Positions 17,436-25,537 of a DNA stretch of 46,432 nucleotides are shown piece after piece. Source of the DNA: CAYGDP01 sp964348665 (GTDB lineage: Bacteria > Verrucomicrobiota > Verrucomicrobiia > Palsa-1439 > CAYGDP01); contig CAYGDP010000029.1 of NCBI GenBank assembly GCA_964348665.1, positions 1 through 46,432 on the forward strand, in the 5' to 3' direction. The position numbers and the translations under genes are program-made. The stretch's first letter is position 1; the number at the start of each line of letters is the position of its first letter. The notes below the pieces were generated by a model. That model was not told where the DNA came from, did no database searches, and worked only from the letters and a program-made list of their open reading frames with translations.

Positions 17436-20231
17436 ATGGCTTCACCCGAAATACCGAATGCTTGCCCACCGATGGCGTCGGCGTACGAGCCGAAAGCGGT
17501 CGAGGAGAAATGGTACGCCGATTGGCTTGCCAAAGGGCATTTTACCGCCGACCCGAAGTCGACCAAGCCCGCTTATTCCATCGTCATCCCGCCGCCGAAC
17601 GTGACGGGCGTACTGACAATGGGACACGTGCTCAACAACGCCATCCAGGACATTCTCGCCCGCCGCAAACGGATGCAAGGGTATGAAGTCCTTTGGCTAC
17701 CGGGCACCGATCACGCGGGCATCGCCACGCAAGCGGTCGTCGAGCGCGAACTGCGTAAAGCGGGCGTAATGAAACACCGCAACGATCTTGGCCGCGAGAA
17801 ATTTCTCGAACACGCCGTCGCATGGAAGGAAAAACACGGCGGCATCATCATCCAGCAGCTCAAGAAACTTGGTTGTTCCTGCGACTGGACGCGCGAGCGC
17901 TATACGATGGATGACCATTATGTCCGCTGCGTCCTGCAAGTTTTTGTGGATCTCTATAAGAAAGGCAACATCTACCGAGGCAAACGCATGGTCAACTGGG
18001 ATCCCGCCTCTCGCACCGCGCTCTCCGATGAAGAAGTGGAAATGAAGGAGCTCAAAGGCCATCTCTGGCACATCAAGTATCCTCTTTTATCACCCAATCC
18101 TTCCGAGCCTTCTACGCTACTGCTTTCCAACGAATTTCTTATCGTTGCTACAACCCGGCCAGAAACGATGCTCGGGGATGAAGCCATCGCTGTGAACCCA
18201 AGCGACGAACGTTACAGGTCTCTAAAAGGTCGCTTTGCTCTCCTCCCGCTCCGCAATAAGCCGATTCGTATCATCGAAGATAACGCTGTTGATCCGAAGT
18301 TTGGCACGGGTTGCGTGAAAGTCACCCCCGCCCACGACCCCGCGGACTACGAAATGGCGCAGCGCCACAAACTCCCGCTCACCGTCGTCATCGGCCCGGA
18401 CGGCAAGATGACCGACGAAGCGGGCAACGATTTCGCGGGACAGGATCGCTTCGACTGCCGCAAAGCCGTCATCGAAAAGCTGATGGCAGACGGCTCATTG
18501 CTGAAAACGGAAGACTACGTTCACAACGTCGGCCACAGCGAACGGAGCGGAGCGGTCGTCGAGCCGTATTTGAGCGAGCAATGGTTCCTGAAATATCCGA
18601 GCGTCGAAAAATCCACCGCCGCGATCGAGAACGGCGAGATCAAGTTCTACCCCGAACGCTGGACAAAAACCTACGCCAACTGGATGCATAACATCCGCGA
18701 CTGGTGCATCAGCCGCCAGCTCTGGTGGGGGCACAGGATTCCGGTGTGGTATGACCCATATATGTGGACGATGCGGAGTTTCGTTCTTCCACGAAATCTT
18801 GGGGATGGAATTCAAATCACTAAGGCCGAAACGAGCCAAGAGGAACTCGACGAACATATTAGGGTTCAAATTGAATGTCCACCTGACCCCCCAAGTTCAG
18901 ATAAATGGTGGAAGAGTGCTAAAGATGGTGTCTATTGGCATCAAGACCCCGACGTGCTGGACACGTGGTTTAGCTCGTGGCTCTGGCCGTTCGCGACGAT
19001 GGGGTGGACGATTGAAAAACCACAGGCAGGGACGCCTGTGCCACCAGAATTGCAGAAATTCTATCCGACGACCGACCTCGTGACTGGCCCCGATATCATT
19101 TTCTTCTGGGTCGCGCGGATGATCATGGCGGGACACGAATATATGGGCGGGAAACCGTTCGCCAATGTCTATTTCACGGGCATCATCCGCGACGCGCAAG
19201 GCCGCAAGATGTCCAAGTCGCTCGGCAACTCGCCTGACCCGCTCGATCTCATCGCCAAATACGGCGCGGACGGTCTGCGTTTCGGTCTCATGCTCATCGC
19301 GCCGCAGGGACAGGACATTCTCTTCGACGAAAAACGCTGCGAAGTGGGCCGCAATTTCATGAACAAACTCTGGAATGCAGCGCGGTTTATCCAAATGCAG
19401 CGTGCGACGAATCCTCCCCCGCGACCAGAGAACGTTCACGACCACTGGATTTTGAACGAACTCAACCAAGCGATTGTTCGAGTGGGCGCGGCCTTGGATG
19501 AATATAAATTTAATGAGGCGGCAAAGGAGTTATACGACTTTGTTTGGGGAGATTTCTGTGACTGGTATATCGAAGCCAGCAAGGTTTCCTCGAACATCGC
19601 GGTGTTGGCTGATGTTCTCGGCAATGTCTTGCGAATGCTGCATCCGTTCGCCCCGTTCATTACGGAGGAGTTATGGCGAGACATGGGATACGGAGGCGAC
19701 ACGATTCAATTTGCCGCATGGCCGAAACCGCGCGTGCTTGATGGTTCTTTCCTCGAAACGATGCCGATGGTCGCTGGACTTCATGTAATTGTCACCGCTG
19801 GCCGCCAACTCCGTGCCGATTACGGCATCGAACCTCGCAAGAAGGTAAAGTTCGTTATCACAGGCAGGGACGCCAGTGCCACTAATTTCATGGAGACGGA
19901 AATCCCTGTCCTCCGCCAACTTCTCAATGCCGAGGAGATCACCGTTCAGAGTTCCGCGTTCAGCGTTTCGGGTAGTATCACCCCCAGCCGAGTCACTCCC
20001 GCCGCGACGATCTATATGGTCGGGGCGGTGGACGCGGAAGCGGAGAGGAAACGGCTGACGAAACAATTGCAGGAGTTGGAAAAAACCATCGCAAGCGCGC
20101 AAGCAAAGCTGGCGAACAAGAACTTCATCGAGCGCGCCAAGCCTGAAGCCGTCCAAGGTGAGCGGGAGAAGCTGAAGAGCGCGACCGAGCAGGGGGAGAA
20201 AATCAGGGAGCTACTAGCGGCGTTGAAGTAG
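17436..20231 (+). CDS. valS: Valine--tRNA ligase
   Basis: A 931-residue class I aminoacyl-tRNA synthetase that charges tRNA-Val in the cytosol. Seen: the nucleotide-binding motif PPPNVTGVLTMGHVL (HIGH equivalent TMGH at 61-64, first His replaced by Thr), the editing-domain landmark VATTRPETMLGD, DVLDTWFSSWLWPF, KMSKSLGN (591-595), the anticodon-domain motif WYIEASK and a C-terminal coiled coil from about residue 860. Length is close to the family norm. Two short segments, QAGTPVPP near 19030 and TGRDASAT near 19870, are translations of one DNA repeat in two frames (listed separately). A third stretch at 19951-19977 also looks word-like. The start has no strong Shine-Dalgarno; an in-frame ATG at 17472 is possible. 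Confidence 0.97.
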   Translation: MASPEIPNACPPMASAYEPKAVEEKWYADWLAKGHFTADPKSTKPAYSIVIPPPNVTGVLTMGHVLNNAIQDILARRKRMQGYEVLWLPGTDHAGIATQAVVERELRKAGVMKHRNDLGREKFLEHAVAWKEKHGGIIIQQLKKLGCSCDWTRERYTMDDHYVRCVLQVFVDLYKKGNIYRGKRMVNWDPASRTALSDEEVEMKELKGHLWHIKYPLLSPNPSEPSTLLLSNEFLIVATTRPETMLGDEAIAVNPSDERYRSLKGRFALLPLRNKPIRIIEDNAVDPKFGTGCVKVTPAHDPADYEMAQRHKLPLTVVIGPDGKMTDEAGNDFAGQDRFDCRKAVIEKLMADGSLLKTEDYVHNVGHSERSGAVVEPYLSEQWFLKYPSVEKSTAAIENGEIKFYPERWTKTYANWMHNIRDWCISRQLWWGHRIPVWYDPYMWTMRSFVLPRNLGDGIQITKAETSQEELDEHIRVQIECPPDPPSSDKWWKSAKDGVYWHQDPDVLDTWFSSWLWPFATMGWTIEKPQAGTPVPPELQKFYPTTDLVTGPDIIFFWVARMIMAGHEYMGGKPFANVYFTGIIRDAQGRKMSKSLGNSPDPLDLIAKYGADGLRFGLMLIAPQGQDILFDEKRCEVGRNFMNKLWNAARFIQMQRATNPPPRPENVHDHWILNELNQAIVRVGAALDEYKFNEAAKELYDFVWGDFCDWYIEASKVSSNIAVLADVLGNVLRMLHPFAPFITEELWRDMGYGGDTIQFAAWPKPRVLDGSFLETMPMVAGLHVIVTAGRQLRADYGIEPRKKVKFVITGRDASATNFMETEIPVLRQLLNAEEITVQSSAFSVSGSITPSRVTPAATIYMVGAVDAEAERKRLTKQLQELEKTIASAQAKLANKNFIERAKPEAVQGEREKLKSATEQGEKIRELLAALK
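19021..19044. repeat. In-frame dispersed palindromic repeat, copy A (in valS)
   Basis: A 24-bp word with perfect 7-bp inverted arms CACAGGC (19021-19027) and GCCTGTG (19034-19040). It matches 19859-19882 at 23 of 24 positions but is translated in a different frame, here giving QAGTPVP. It lies between the WLWPF and FYPTTDLVTGPD segments of ValRS. Confidence 0.8.
19859..19882. repeat. In-frame dispersed palindromic repeat, copy B (in valS)
   Basis: The same 24-bp word as 19021-19044 with one substitution (A for T at 19875), in the same orientation but shifted by one reading frame, here giving TGRDASAT. Two frames for one DNA word inside one gene argue for DNA-level insertion rather than protein-level conservation. 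Confidence 0.8.
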
Positions 20232-20284
20232 GGAACTCGTTTGCGTGCCGGCATAAAGGCGCGAGTGAAAGTAGAATATCATTC

Positions 20285-20345
20285 CCGGCTTCCATTTTGA
20301 ACCGTCGATGACAGGGAGCGTCGAGGTTGGACGGTTCAAAGCCGG
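20285..20345. terminator. Long inverted repeat after valS (terminator or dispersed hairpin)
   Basis: Outer arms CCGGCTT (20285-20291) and AAGCCGG (20339-20345) enclose TTGAACCGTC (20297-20306) and GACGGTTCAA (20330-20339). The hairpin lies 54 bp after the valS stop and lacks a T-tract. It could stop or stabilise the valS transcript or be another member of the local repeat population. Confidence 0.6.
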
Positions 20346-20416
20346 CTTGATGGGTTGAGTGAATACTTGGTTGACAACAAATCGCTATAATGGTAAATAA
20401 TCGGGTGGAGGGTTTT

Positions 20417-21274
20417 ATGCAAATCAACCGATGTTTTGTAGTTGTAGGCGGTCGCAGGATGCAGGCGAGGGCATTTACGTTAATCGAACTTCTCGTCGTC
20501 ATTGCGATTATCCTCATTTTGGCGCGCATTCTTTTGCCCGCGTTGAGCGCCGTGAAAAAGCGGGCGCTGATTGTCGTTTGCACCAACAATCTCAAACAGA
20601 TTTATCTGGCGACGCGTCTATACGCGCAGGATGATCCATTTGGCCGCATCCCCATGCCGGCCCGGTGCGGAAATACTGACCCGGCGAATTTTTACATTTC
20701 GACGAGCTCCTGCATGAACGCCGAGGAAACGGCTTCGGCGCCTCCCGACAACACCAATTGCAACCATCCGTGGATTCAATTTAGGCCGGGAGCATTCTGG
20801 CAAAAGGGTTATATCCGGGGACAGGGATATCGAAACAATCTCGGCGTATGGGTTTGCCCTGCGGATGATCCAGTGCATCGCGAGGTGACTGGGTGTGGGG
20901 CAATACAAAACTCAACCCGCAATCACTCCTACTCGAGCAGTGTGGATTTTGAATTGAAAGGAAATCAGATTTTTGCGCGGCTCAAGAATGGAGTCGAAGC
21001 TTGGATGTGGCTGCACGAGGAAGAGCCGAACGATGGTCTCTATAGCGGCCCCGGCGATGGCAACGATACACCCACCGGTGTTCATATTGGCGGCGTAGTC
21101 CCATTGGTTTTTGGGGATGGACACGTGGAGACATATAAAAATCAGTGCGCAGCGATGAATCCTCCTGCCTATAAGTCGGAGTGTGGTGGCGCGCGTGTGA
21201 CTTGCCCGACCCCCTGTCTCTATCAACAACTGTGGGATGGCTCACTTCCCGGCCTGCAACGGGCGCAATTTTAA
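20417..21274 (+). CDS. Pseudopilin-like protein with prepilin N-terminus and H-x-DG C-terminal motif
   Basis: About 285 residues. The N-terminal ARAFTLIELLVVIAIILILA is a type II secretion/type IV pilin signal with a cleavable leader and hydrophobic stalk. It is followed by NNLKQIYLATRLYAQDD, typical of the abundant DUF1559-like pseudopilins of PVC bacteria. The C-terminal HIGGVVPLVFGDGHVE carries the H-x-DG signature. Several Cys residues may form disulfides outside the membrane. I chose the ATG at 20417 because GGAGG lies 5 nt before it; the ATG at 20459 would give a shorter leader. The residue before the expected cleavage is Ala, not the usual Gly. Its role in an envelope or secretion fibre is inferred; many paralogues usually exist. 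Confidence 0.85.
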   Translation: MQINRCFVVVGGRRMQARAFTLIELLVVIAIILILARILLPALSAVKKRALIVVCTNNLKQIYLATRLYAQDDPFGRIPMPARCGNTDPANFYISTSSCMNAEETASAPPDNTNCNHPWIQFRPGAFWQKGYIRGQGYRNNLGVWVCPADDPVHREVTGCGAIQNSTRNHSYSSSVDFELKGNQIFARLKNGVEAWMWLHEEEPNDGLYSGPGDGNDTPTGVHIGGVVPLVFGDGHVETYKNQCAAMNPPAYKSECGGARVTCPTPCLYQQLWDGSLPGLQRAQF

Positions 21275-21301
21275 TTACAAATCTCCTAACCGCAAGCCCT
21301 T

Positions 21302-22126
21302 GTGATTGGCAATCTCCTCCTAATCCTTTGCTTGCTGGCCGCAGCGGGCGGATGGTTTCTACGAAGGTCTGACCCGGGTAAATCCCCCACTCTCGTGGCC
21401 GCTCCGGTAGCAATCGCGATTGTTATTATCTTCTTTCAGCTCATTGCCGGATTTTTTTCTTCACCACGCGAAAGTTCCATCGACCGCGCCCATAAAGCTT
21501 ACGTCAATCGTCTTCAGTTCGAATACGCTGCCGGCTGGAAACTCGTCGCGCTTGCCGCCCAACAGAATCCTGGTGCCGAAGCGTTGATCATTGTTCGCGA
21601 TGATGCGCCCAAGCGTGCCGAAAGCGAGATGGGCCGCTGGCTGGCTGGCGCCCAAGACAGCGCTAAAAAAGCTGGACTCAAAGCAACCGTCGCGACTGTG
21701 ACCGCAACCGATATTACTCCTGCGGCAATGGCGGTGGTCGGCAGCGTCGAAATTTCCACGGACGTTCTGACGCGCATCCACCAAGCCGACCCGGCCAAGA
21801 AAGTCTGGATCAGTTTTTATCTTCCGCAGACCACCACACTTCCGGGCGCGACTTTCCTTGGGCCCGGCCAAGTCCGCTATTATTGTTTTGGGCAGTTCGC
21901 CGCCAGTCATAGCGTCAATCCGCGCTGGTGGACGGAGATGTTTCAGGCTGGTCGTCTGCAAGCGGTCGCCCTCGAACGTTTCGGTTATTTCGAACAGAAC
22001 AACCGTCCGCTTCCCGTCGGCGAAGTTGAGGCTGATTTTACCACGGCGTATGTCCTCTTGACCCCCGAAAAACCGCAATTGCCGCCCGAACTGATCACCC
22101 AGCTCCCGGAAAAACTGCGTAATTGA
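21302..22126 (+). CDS. Membrane-anchored protein of unknown function
   Basis: About 274 residues starting at a GTG. Two hydrophobic helices (residues ~3-20 and ~31-51) are followed by a soluble domain with LIIVRDDAPKRAESEMGRWL, VEISTDVLTRIHQADPAKKV and RYYCFGQFAASHSVNPRWW. I do not recognise the family. The soluble part looks like an alpha/beta domain that would face the periplasm or the cytosol depending on topology. It lies 28 bp after the pseudopilin-like gene, and its stop overlaps the -35 box of the rplM promoter, so the ribosomal operon begins inside its last codons. No catalytic signature is evident. Confidence 0.7.
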   Translation: MIGNLLLILCLLAAAGGWFLRRSDPGKSPTLVAAPVAIAIVIIFFQLIAGFFSSPRESSIDRAHKAYVNRLQFEYAAGWKLVALAAQQNPGAEALIIVRDDAPKRAESEMGRWLAGAQDSAKKAGLKATVATVTATDITPAAMAVVGSVEISTDVLTRIHQADPAKKVWISFYLPQTTTLPGATFLGPGQVRYYCFGQFAASHSVNPRWWTEMFQAGRLQAVALERFGYFEQNNRPLPVGEVEADFTTAYVLLTPEKPQLPPELITQLPEKLRN

Positions 22127-22151
22127 CAATCGGGCGCACTTGGTCTATTTT
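22123..22151 (+). promoter_or_regulatory. Promoter of rplM-rpsI
   Basis: A perfect -35 TTGACA (22123-22128), a 17-bp spacer and -10 TATTTT (22146-22151), 17 bp before the rplM ATG. The leader would be only about ten bases long. The -10 context resembles that before frr (TCTATTnTnCGC). Confidence 0.65.
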
Positions 22152-22168
22152 CCGCCTCCCTTTTCGAC

Positions 22169-22600
22169 ATGAGAACCTATATCGCAAAACCAGCGGAGAT
22201 GACCCGCAAATGGTACGTTGTGGATGCCGAGGGCGCCATCCTGGGCCATCTCGCCCAGCGCGTCGCCAACGTCCTTCGCGGCAAGGATAAACCCATCTTC
22301 ACGCCGCACGTGGATACGGGAGACTTTGTCATTGTCGTCAATGCCGGCAAAGTTCGACTGACCGGCAAGAAGGAAACTCAAAAGATGTATATGTTTTATT
22401 CCGGCTGGCGCGGCGGCGAGTCCCGTGTGGCGGCTCGCGATATGCGAAAGCGGAGGCCCACGTTCATGGTGCAGCGCGCCGTCAAGGGGATGTTGCCCGA
22501 CAACATTTTGGCCAATGCGATCTTCAAAAAGCTTCACGTCTATGCAGGGCCAAACCATCCTCATACCGCCCAACAACCCGAAAAACTTTCACTGAATTAA
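22169..22600 (+). CDS. rplM: 50S ribosomal protein L13
   Basis: A 143-residue protein with the family landmarks KWYVVDAEGAILGHLAQRVA, the L13 block around HVDTGDFVIVVNAGKVRLTGKK, and the C-terminal MLPDNILANAIFKKLHVYAG and HPHTAQQPE. It is an early-assembly component of the large ribosomal subunit, binding 23S rRNA. Length equals the family norm. It forms the classical L13-S9 pair with rpsI, which starts 3 nt after its stop. A strong promoter lies just upstream. L13 in some bacteria represses its own operon; no such site was recognised in the very short leader. Confidence 0.98.
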   Translation: MRTYIAKPAEMTRKWYVVDAEGAILGHLAQRVANVLRGKDKPIFTPHVDTGDFVIVVNAGKVRLTGKKETQKMYMFYSGWRGGESRVAARDMRKRRPTFMVQRAVKGMLPDNILANAIFKKLHVYAGPNHPHTAQQPEKLSLN

Positions 22601-22603
22601 AAT

Positions 22604-22996
22604 ATGTCCACCTCTACCTTCGCCGCCACCGGTCGCCGTAAATCCGCCACCGCGCGTGTCACCATCACGTCCGGCTCCGGTCAATGGCAAATCAACAACC
22701 GGGCGCTCGATCACTATTTTCCCGTCGCCGCGCATCGCTCCGTTGTCAATCAGCCGTTCGCTGCCACACAACAGGAGGGAAAATTTAATGTCACCGTCCG
22801 CGTCACCGGCAGCGGCCCAAACGGCCAAGCCGGCGCCATCCGACACGGTCTCGCCCGCGCGTTGCTGGCGTTCGACGCCAATCTTCGGCCGGTCCTCCGC
22901 AAAGGCGGTCTTCTCACCCGCGACCCTCGGGAGCGCGAGAGGAAGAAGCCCGGCCAGCCCGGAGCGCGCAAACGATTTCAGTTTGCCAAACGATAA
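22604..22996 (+). CDS. rpsI: 30S ribosomal protein S9
   Basis: A 130-residue protein with FAATGRRKSATARVTI, the central GQAGAIRHGLARALL motif and the basic tail RKRFQFAKR, whose last residues reach the P-site tRNA in the ribosome. Length matches the family. It is co-transcribed with rplM (3-nt gap) and followed 29 nt after its stop by a clear intrinsic terminator. Identity is certain from the motifs and the pairing. Confidence 0.98.
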   Translation: MSTSTFAATGRRKSATARVTITSGSGQWQINNRALDHYFPVAAHRSVVNQPFAATQQEGKFNVTVRVTGSGPNGQAGAIRHGLARALLAFDANLRPVLRKGGLLTRDPRERERKKPGQPGARKRFQFAKR

Positions 22997-23025
22997 AGAT
23001 TTTCTTTTTCAAGTCTTTGCGTTAG

Positions 23026-23058
23026 AAAACCTCCGGCAGTTTCCTGTCGGGGGTTTTT
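23026..23058 (+). terminator. Rho-independent terminator of rplM-rpsI, abutting argC
   Basis: Stem arms AAAACCTCCGGCAG (23026-23039) and CTGTCGGGGGTTTT (from 23044) with loop TTTC, two G-T wobbles and a T5 tract. It ends only 6 nt before the argC ATG, so argC has no room for its own leader downstream of it. Confidence 0.85.
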
Positions 23059-23064
23059 ACTTTT

Positions 23065-24114
23065 ATGAAACGTGTCATCGAATCAACAAATCAACGCATC
23101 CGCGTCGCCGTCGTCGGCGCCAGCGGTTACAGCGGCGAAGAACTTCTTCGCCTGCTCGCCCGTCATCCGGGCGTCGACCTCGCCTGCCTCACTTCGCGCC
23201 AGTACGCCGGACAATCGGTCGAAGCTGTGTTTCCGCGATTCGCCGGCCAATCATTGGGAGTTTTCACCGCGCCGAAAGCCGGCAGCATCGCCAAAAGCGC
23301 GCAGGTGGCGTTTCTCGCCTTGCCGCACGGTGTCGCCGCCGCCTTCGCCACGCCGCTCCTCCGTAAAGGCGTGAAGGTCATTGATCTCTCCGCGGATTTT
23401 CGCACCCATAAACCGGCCGTGTATCAAGATTTCTACGGACACAAACATCCAGCGGCGCGATTGCTCAAAGAAGCCGTTTACGGTCTTCCCGAACGTCACC
23501 GTGCCGCCATCAAAACCGCCAGCTTCATCGCCGCACCTGGTTGTTATCCGACCAGTATCATTCTTGCCGCCGCGCCAGCGCTGGCGAAAGGATTGATCGA
23601 TCCGCGCACCCTCATCGCCACGTCCTTGAGCGGTGTCAGCGGCGCCGGCCGGAAAGCCGAGCTGGATTATCTCTTTGTCGAGTGCAACGAATCCGCGCGC
23701 GCCTATAGCGTCCCCAAACATCGTCACCTCGGCGAAATCGAACAGGAACTCTCCCTGACCGCCGGAAAAAAAGTGTTGCTAAGCTTCACACCACACTTGA
23801 TTCCGATCAATCGCGGCATCATCACCACTCTCTATGCCAAATTAACCAAGCGCATTGACGTGGTTGCCGCCACAAAGCTTTACCAGAACTATTACGCGAA
23901 CGAACCGTTCGTTCGCGTCCTTGCCAGCCGCCTTCCCGACACCAAACAAGTCGAGCAAACCAACTATTGCGACCTCGCCGTCCGCGTCGACGCCCGCACG
24001 GGCCGGCTGATTATGCTAAGCGCGATAGATAATTTGACCAAAGGCGCTGCTGGGCAGGCCGTCCAATGTTTCAATCTCATGTGCGGCTTCAACGAAACGG
24101 CAGGATTACGATGA
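23065..24114 (+). CDS. argC: N-acetyl-gamma-glutamyl-phosphate reductase
   Basis: A 349-residue enzyme of arginine biosynthesis that reduces N-acetylglutamyl phosphate to the semialdehyde with NADPH. Seen: the Rossmann motif VVGASGYSGEELLRLL (~14-29), the catalytic Cys in AAPGCYPTS (C160), SGVSGAGRKAELDY, and the HRHLGEIEQEL and FTPHLIPINRGI blocks. Length is typical. It is first in an argC-argJ-argB-argD run on the plus strand. The start codon is 6 nt downstream of the rpsI terminator with no Shine-Dalgarno, so transcription may pass through the hairpin or give a nearly leaderless message. Its stop (ATGA at 24111) merges directly into a repeat tract. Confidence 0.96.
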   Translation: MKRVIESTNQRIRVAVVGASGYSGEELLRLLARHPGVDLACLTSRQYAGQSVEAVFPRFAGQSLGVFTAPKAGSIAKSAQVAFLALPHGVAAAFATPLLRKGVKVIDLSADFRTHKPAVYQDFYGHKHPAARLLKEAVYGLPERHRAAIKTASFIAAPGCYPTSIILAAAPALAKGLIDPRTLIATSLSGVSGAGRKAELDYLFVECNESARAYSVPKHRHLGEIEQELSLTAGKKVLLSFTPHLIPINRGIITTLYAKLTKRIDVVAATKLYQNYYANEPFVRVLASRLPDTKQVEQTNYCDLAVRVDARTGRLIMLSAIDNLTKGAAGQAVQCFNLMCGFNETAGLR

Positions 24115-24250
24115 AACTTCAAACTTCAAACTTCAAACTTCAAGGAAACTTCAACCCTCAACCCTTAACCCTCCTTCCCTGCTCGCTGTTGGAATTTGAA
24201 GTTTGGGGCTTGGAGCCTCATTGGAGTTTGGAGTTTGGGGTTTGGAGTTT
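24114..24250. repeat. Heptamer repeat tract between argC and argJ
   Basis: It begins with four perfect AAACTTC units (24114-24141). It ends with GGAGTTT-type units (24223-24250), the approximate complementary word in inverted orientation. Open reading through it yields nonsense such as LEFGVWSF. It holds no recognisable promoter and separates argC from the true argJ start. Confidence 0.85.
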
Positions 24251-24259
24251 CCGCCGCGT

Positions 24260-25537
24260 ATGAAAAAGACATTTCGCGTTATCAGCGGTTCGGTCACAGC
24301 GCCCAAAGGTTTTCGAGCGGCGGCGGCGGCGGCCGGCATCAAACGCAGCGGCAAACCCGACGTTGCCCTCATCGTCTCCGATGTCCCCGCAGTAGTCGCC
24401 GGCACCTTCACATCCAACCGCGTGAAAGCCGCTCCCCTCAAAGTATCCATCCCCCGTATCGCACGTGGCCTAGCGCGAGCCATCATCGTCAATAGCGGCA
24501 ACGCCAACTGTTGCACCGGTGCGCAAGGCATCCGCGACGCCAAAGAAATGTGCGTCCTCACCGCCGCTGCTTTGAAATCTCAAAACTCAAATCTCAAATC
24601 CATATTTCCGCACGACATCCTCGTCTGCTCCACCGGCCATATCGGTCGTCCGATGCCCATGGACAAAATCCGCGCGGCGATTCCAGTGGCCGTTGCTGCC
24701 CTTGATCCCCATGGCGGTGGCGTTGAACGCGCCATCATGACCACCGATACCTTTTCCAAAACTTGCGCGGTCGAATTTCGAGTCGCTGGAAAAACGTGCC
24801 GGATCGGCGGCATCTGCAAAGGCGCAGGCATGATCGCCCCCAAAATGCAATCGTACTCGTCGTCGTTCTCGTCCTCGAATCTTCACGCTACAATGCTTTG
24901 CTTCATTACGACCGATGTTTCCCTCCCGTGCGCCACGCTCCAACGCTGTCTTAACGACGCTGTTTCCCAGTCCTTCAACTGCATTACCGTGGACGGTGAC
25001 ATGAGCACCAACGACACCGTTCTCCTCCTCGCCAATGGTGCGTCCGCCAAAATTCAAACCGCGCGCGATCGAAAAACCTTTCTAGCCGCCCTCAATCACG
25101 TCACGCTAACGCTGGCCAAAATGATTGCCCGCGACGGCGAAGGCGCGACCAAACTGGTCACCATTCGCGTCGAAGGCGCGAAGACCGACACCGACGCCGC
25201 GCTGGCCGCCCGCGCCATTGCCGAGTCGCCGTTGAACAAATGCTCCTTTGCGGGCGGCGACCCCAACTGGGGCCGGCTCATGGATGCCCTCGGTTACAGC
25301 GGTACGCGGGTGAATGAAGCAAAGGTCGAAATCCGCTATAACAATGTTGTCGCTGTGAAAATGGGTGTTGTAGGCCGCGCGCCCTCGCGCGGCGAATCAT
25401 TAATTCATTGCCTTCGCAAAATCGTTGCCCACAAAGAATTCGAAATCACCCTCAATCTCCATCTCGGCAGCGGCACGGCGACGATGTACACCTGCGACTT
25501 CACTGAACAATATGTGCGGGAGAATTTGGGAGAATGA
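24260..25537 (+). CDS. argJ: Bifunctional ornithine acetyltransferase/N-acetylglutamate synthase
   Basis: A ~425-residue enzyme that recycles the acetyl group from N-acetylornithine to glutamate. Seen: GTFTSNRVKAAPLKVS, VNSGNANCCTGAQG, the self-cleavage motif ATML (nucleophile T211), TVDGDMSTNDTVLLLANG, GEGATKLVTI, FAGGDPNWGRLMDALGYSG and the conserved C-terminus. I start at the ATG at 24260 (MKKTFRVISGSVTAPKGF), because the in-frame extension to 24203 is repeat translation. Two odd in-frame inserts exist: KSQNSNLKS (24571-24600) and SYSSSFSSSNL (24851-24881). The second sits two residues before the ATML site, so the alpha chain would carry an extra Ser-rich tail. Its stop overlaps argB by ATGA. 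Confidence 0.96.
   Translation: MKKTFRVISGSVTAPKGFRAAAAAAGIKRSGKPDVALIVSDVPAVVAGTFTSNRVKAAPLKVSIPRIARGLARAIIVNSGNANCCTGAQGIRDAKEMCVLTAAALKSQNSNLKSIFPHDILVCSTGHIGRPMPMDKIRAAIPVAVAALDPHGGGVERAIMTTDTFSKTCAVEFRVAGKTCRIGGICKGAGMIAPKMQSYSSSFSSSNLHATMLCFITTDVSLPCATLQRCLNDAVSQSFNCITVDGDMSTNDTVLLLANGASAKIQTARDRKTFLAALNHVTLTLAKMIARDGEGATKLVTIRVEGAKTDTDAALAARAIAESPLNKCSFAGGDPNWGRLMDALGYSGTRVNEAKVEIRYNNVVAVKMGVVGRAPSRGESLIHCLRKIVAHKEFEITLNLHLGSGTATMYTCDFTEQYVRENLGE
24571..24600. repeat. Low-complexity word repeat in argJ frame
   Basis: Iterated TCTCAAA/ACTCAAA heptamers encode LKSQNSNLKS between AAA and IFPHDILVCSTG. Ordinary ArgJ proteins have a short loop before the (D/H)xLVxSTG motif, so this reads as an insertion of a heptamer repeat. 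Confidence 0.6.
24851..24881. repeat. TCGTC-rich repeat inserted in argJ next to the cleavage site
   Basis: A TCGTACTCGTCGTCG-type word ending CTCGAATC, closely matching the intergenic tract at 32281-32314 (both begin CGTACTCGTC, have a GTCGTCGT core and end CTCGAATC). Here it is translated as SYSSSFSSSNL, just upstream of the ATML autoproteolysis site. Confidence 0.8.

Noticed and set aside
20371..20391. TTGACA (20371) and TATAAT (20386) before the pseudopilin-like gene
   Set aside because: Spacing is only 9 bp, too short for a sigma-70 promoter. The TATAAT may still work with another -35, but I cannot support one.
24114..24250. CRISPR array in the heptamer-rich gap
   Set aside because: The repeats are 7-bp words without unique spacers of constant length, and no cas genes are nearby.
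24203..24259. Longer N-terminus for ArgJ
   Set aside because: It encodes GASLEFGVWGLEF, a translation of the GGAGTTT repeat; the ATG at 24260 starts the conserved protein.
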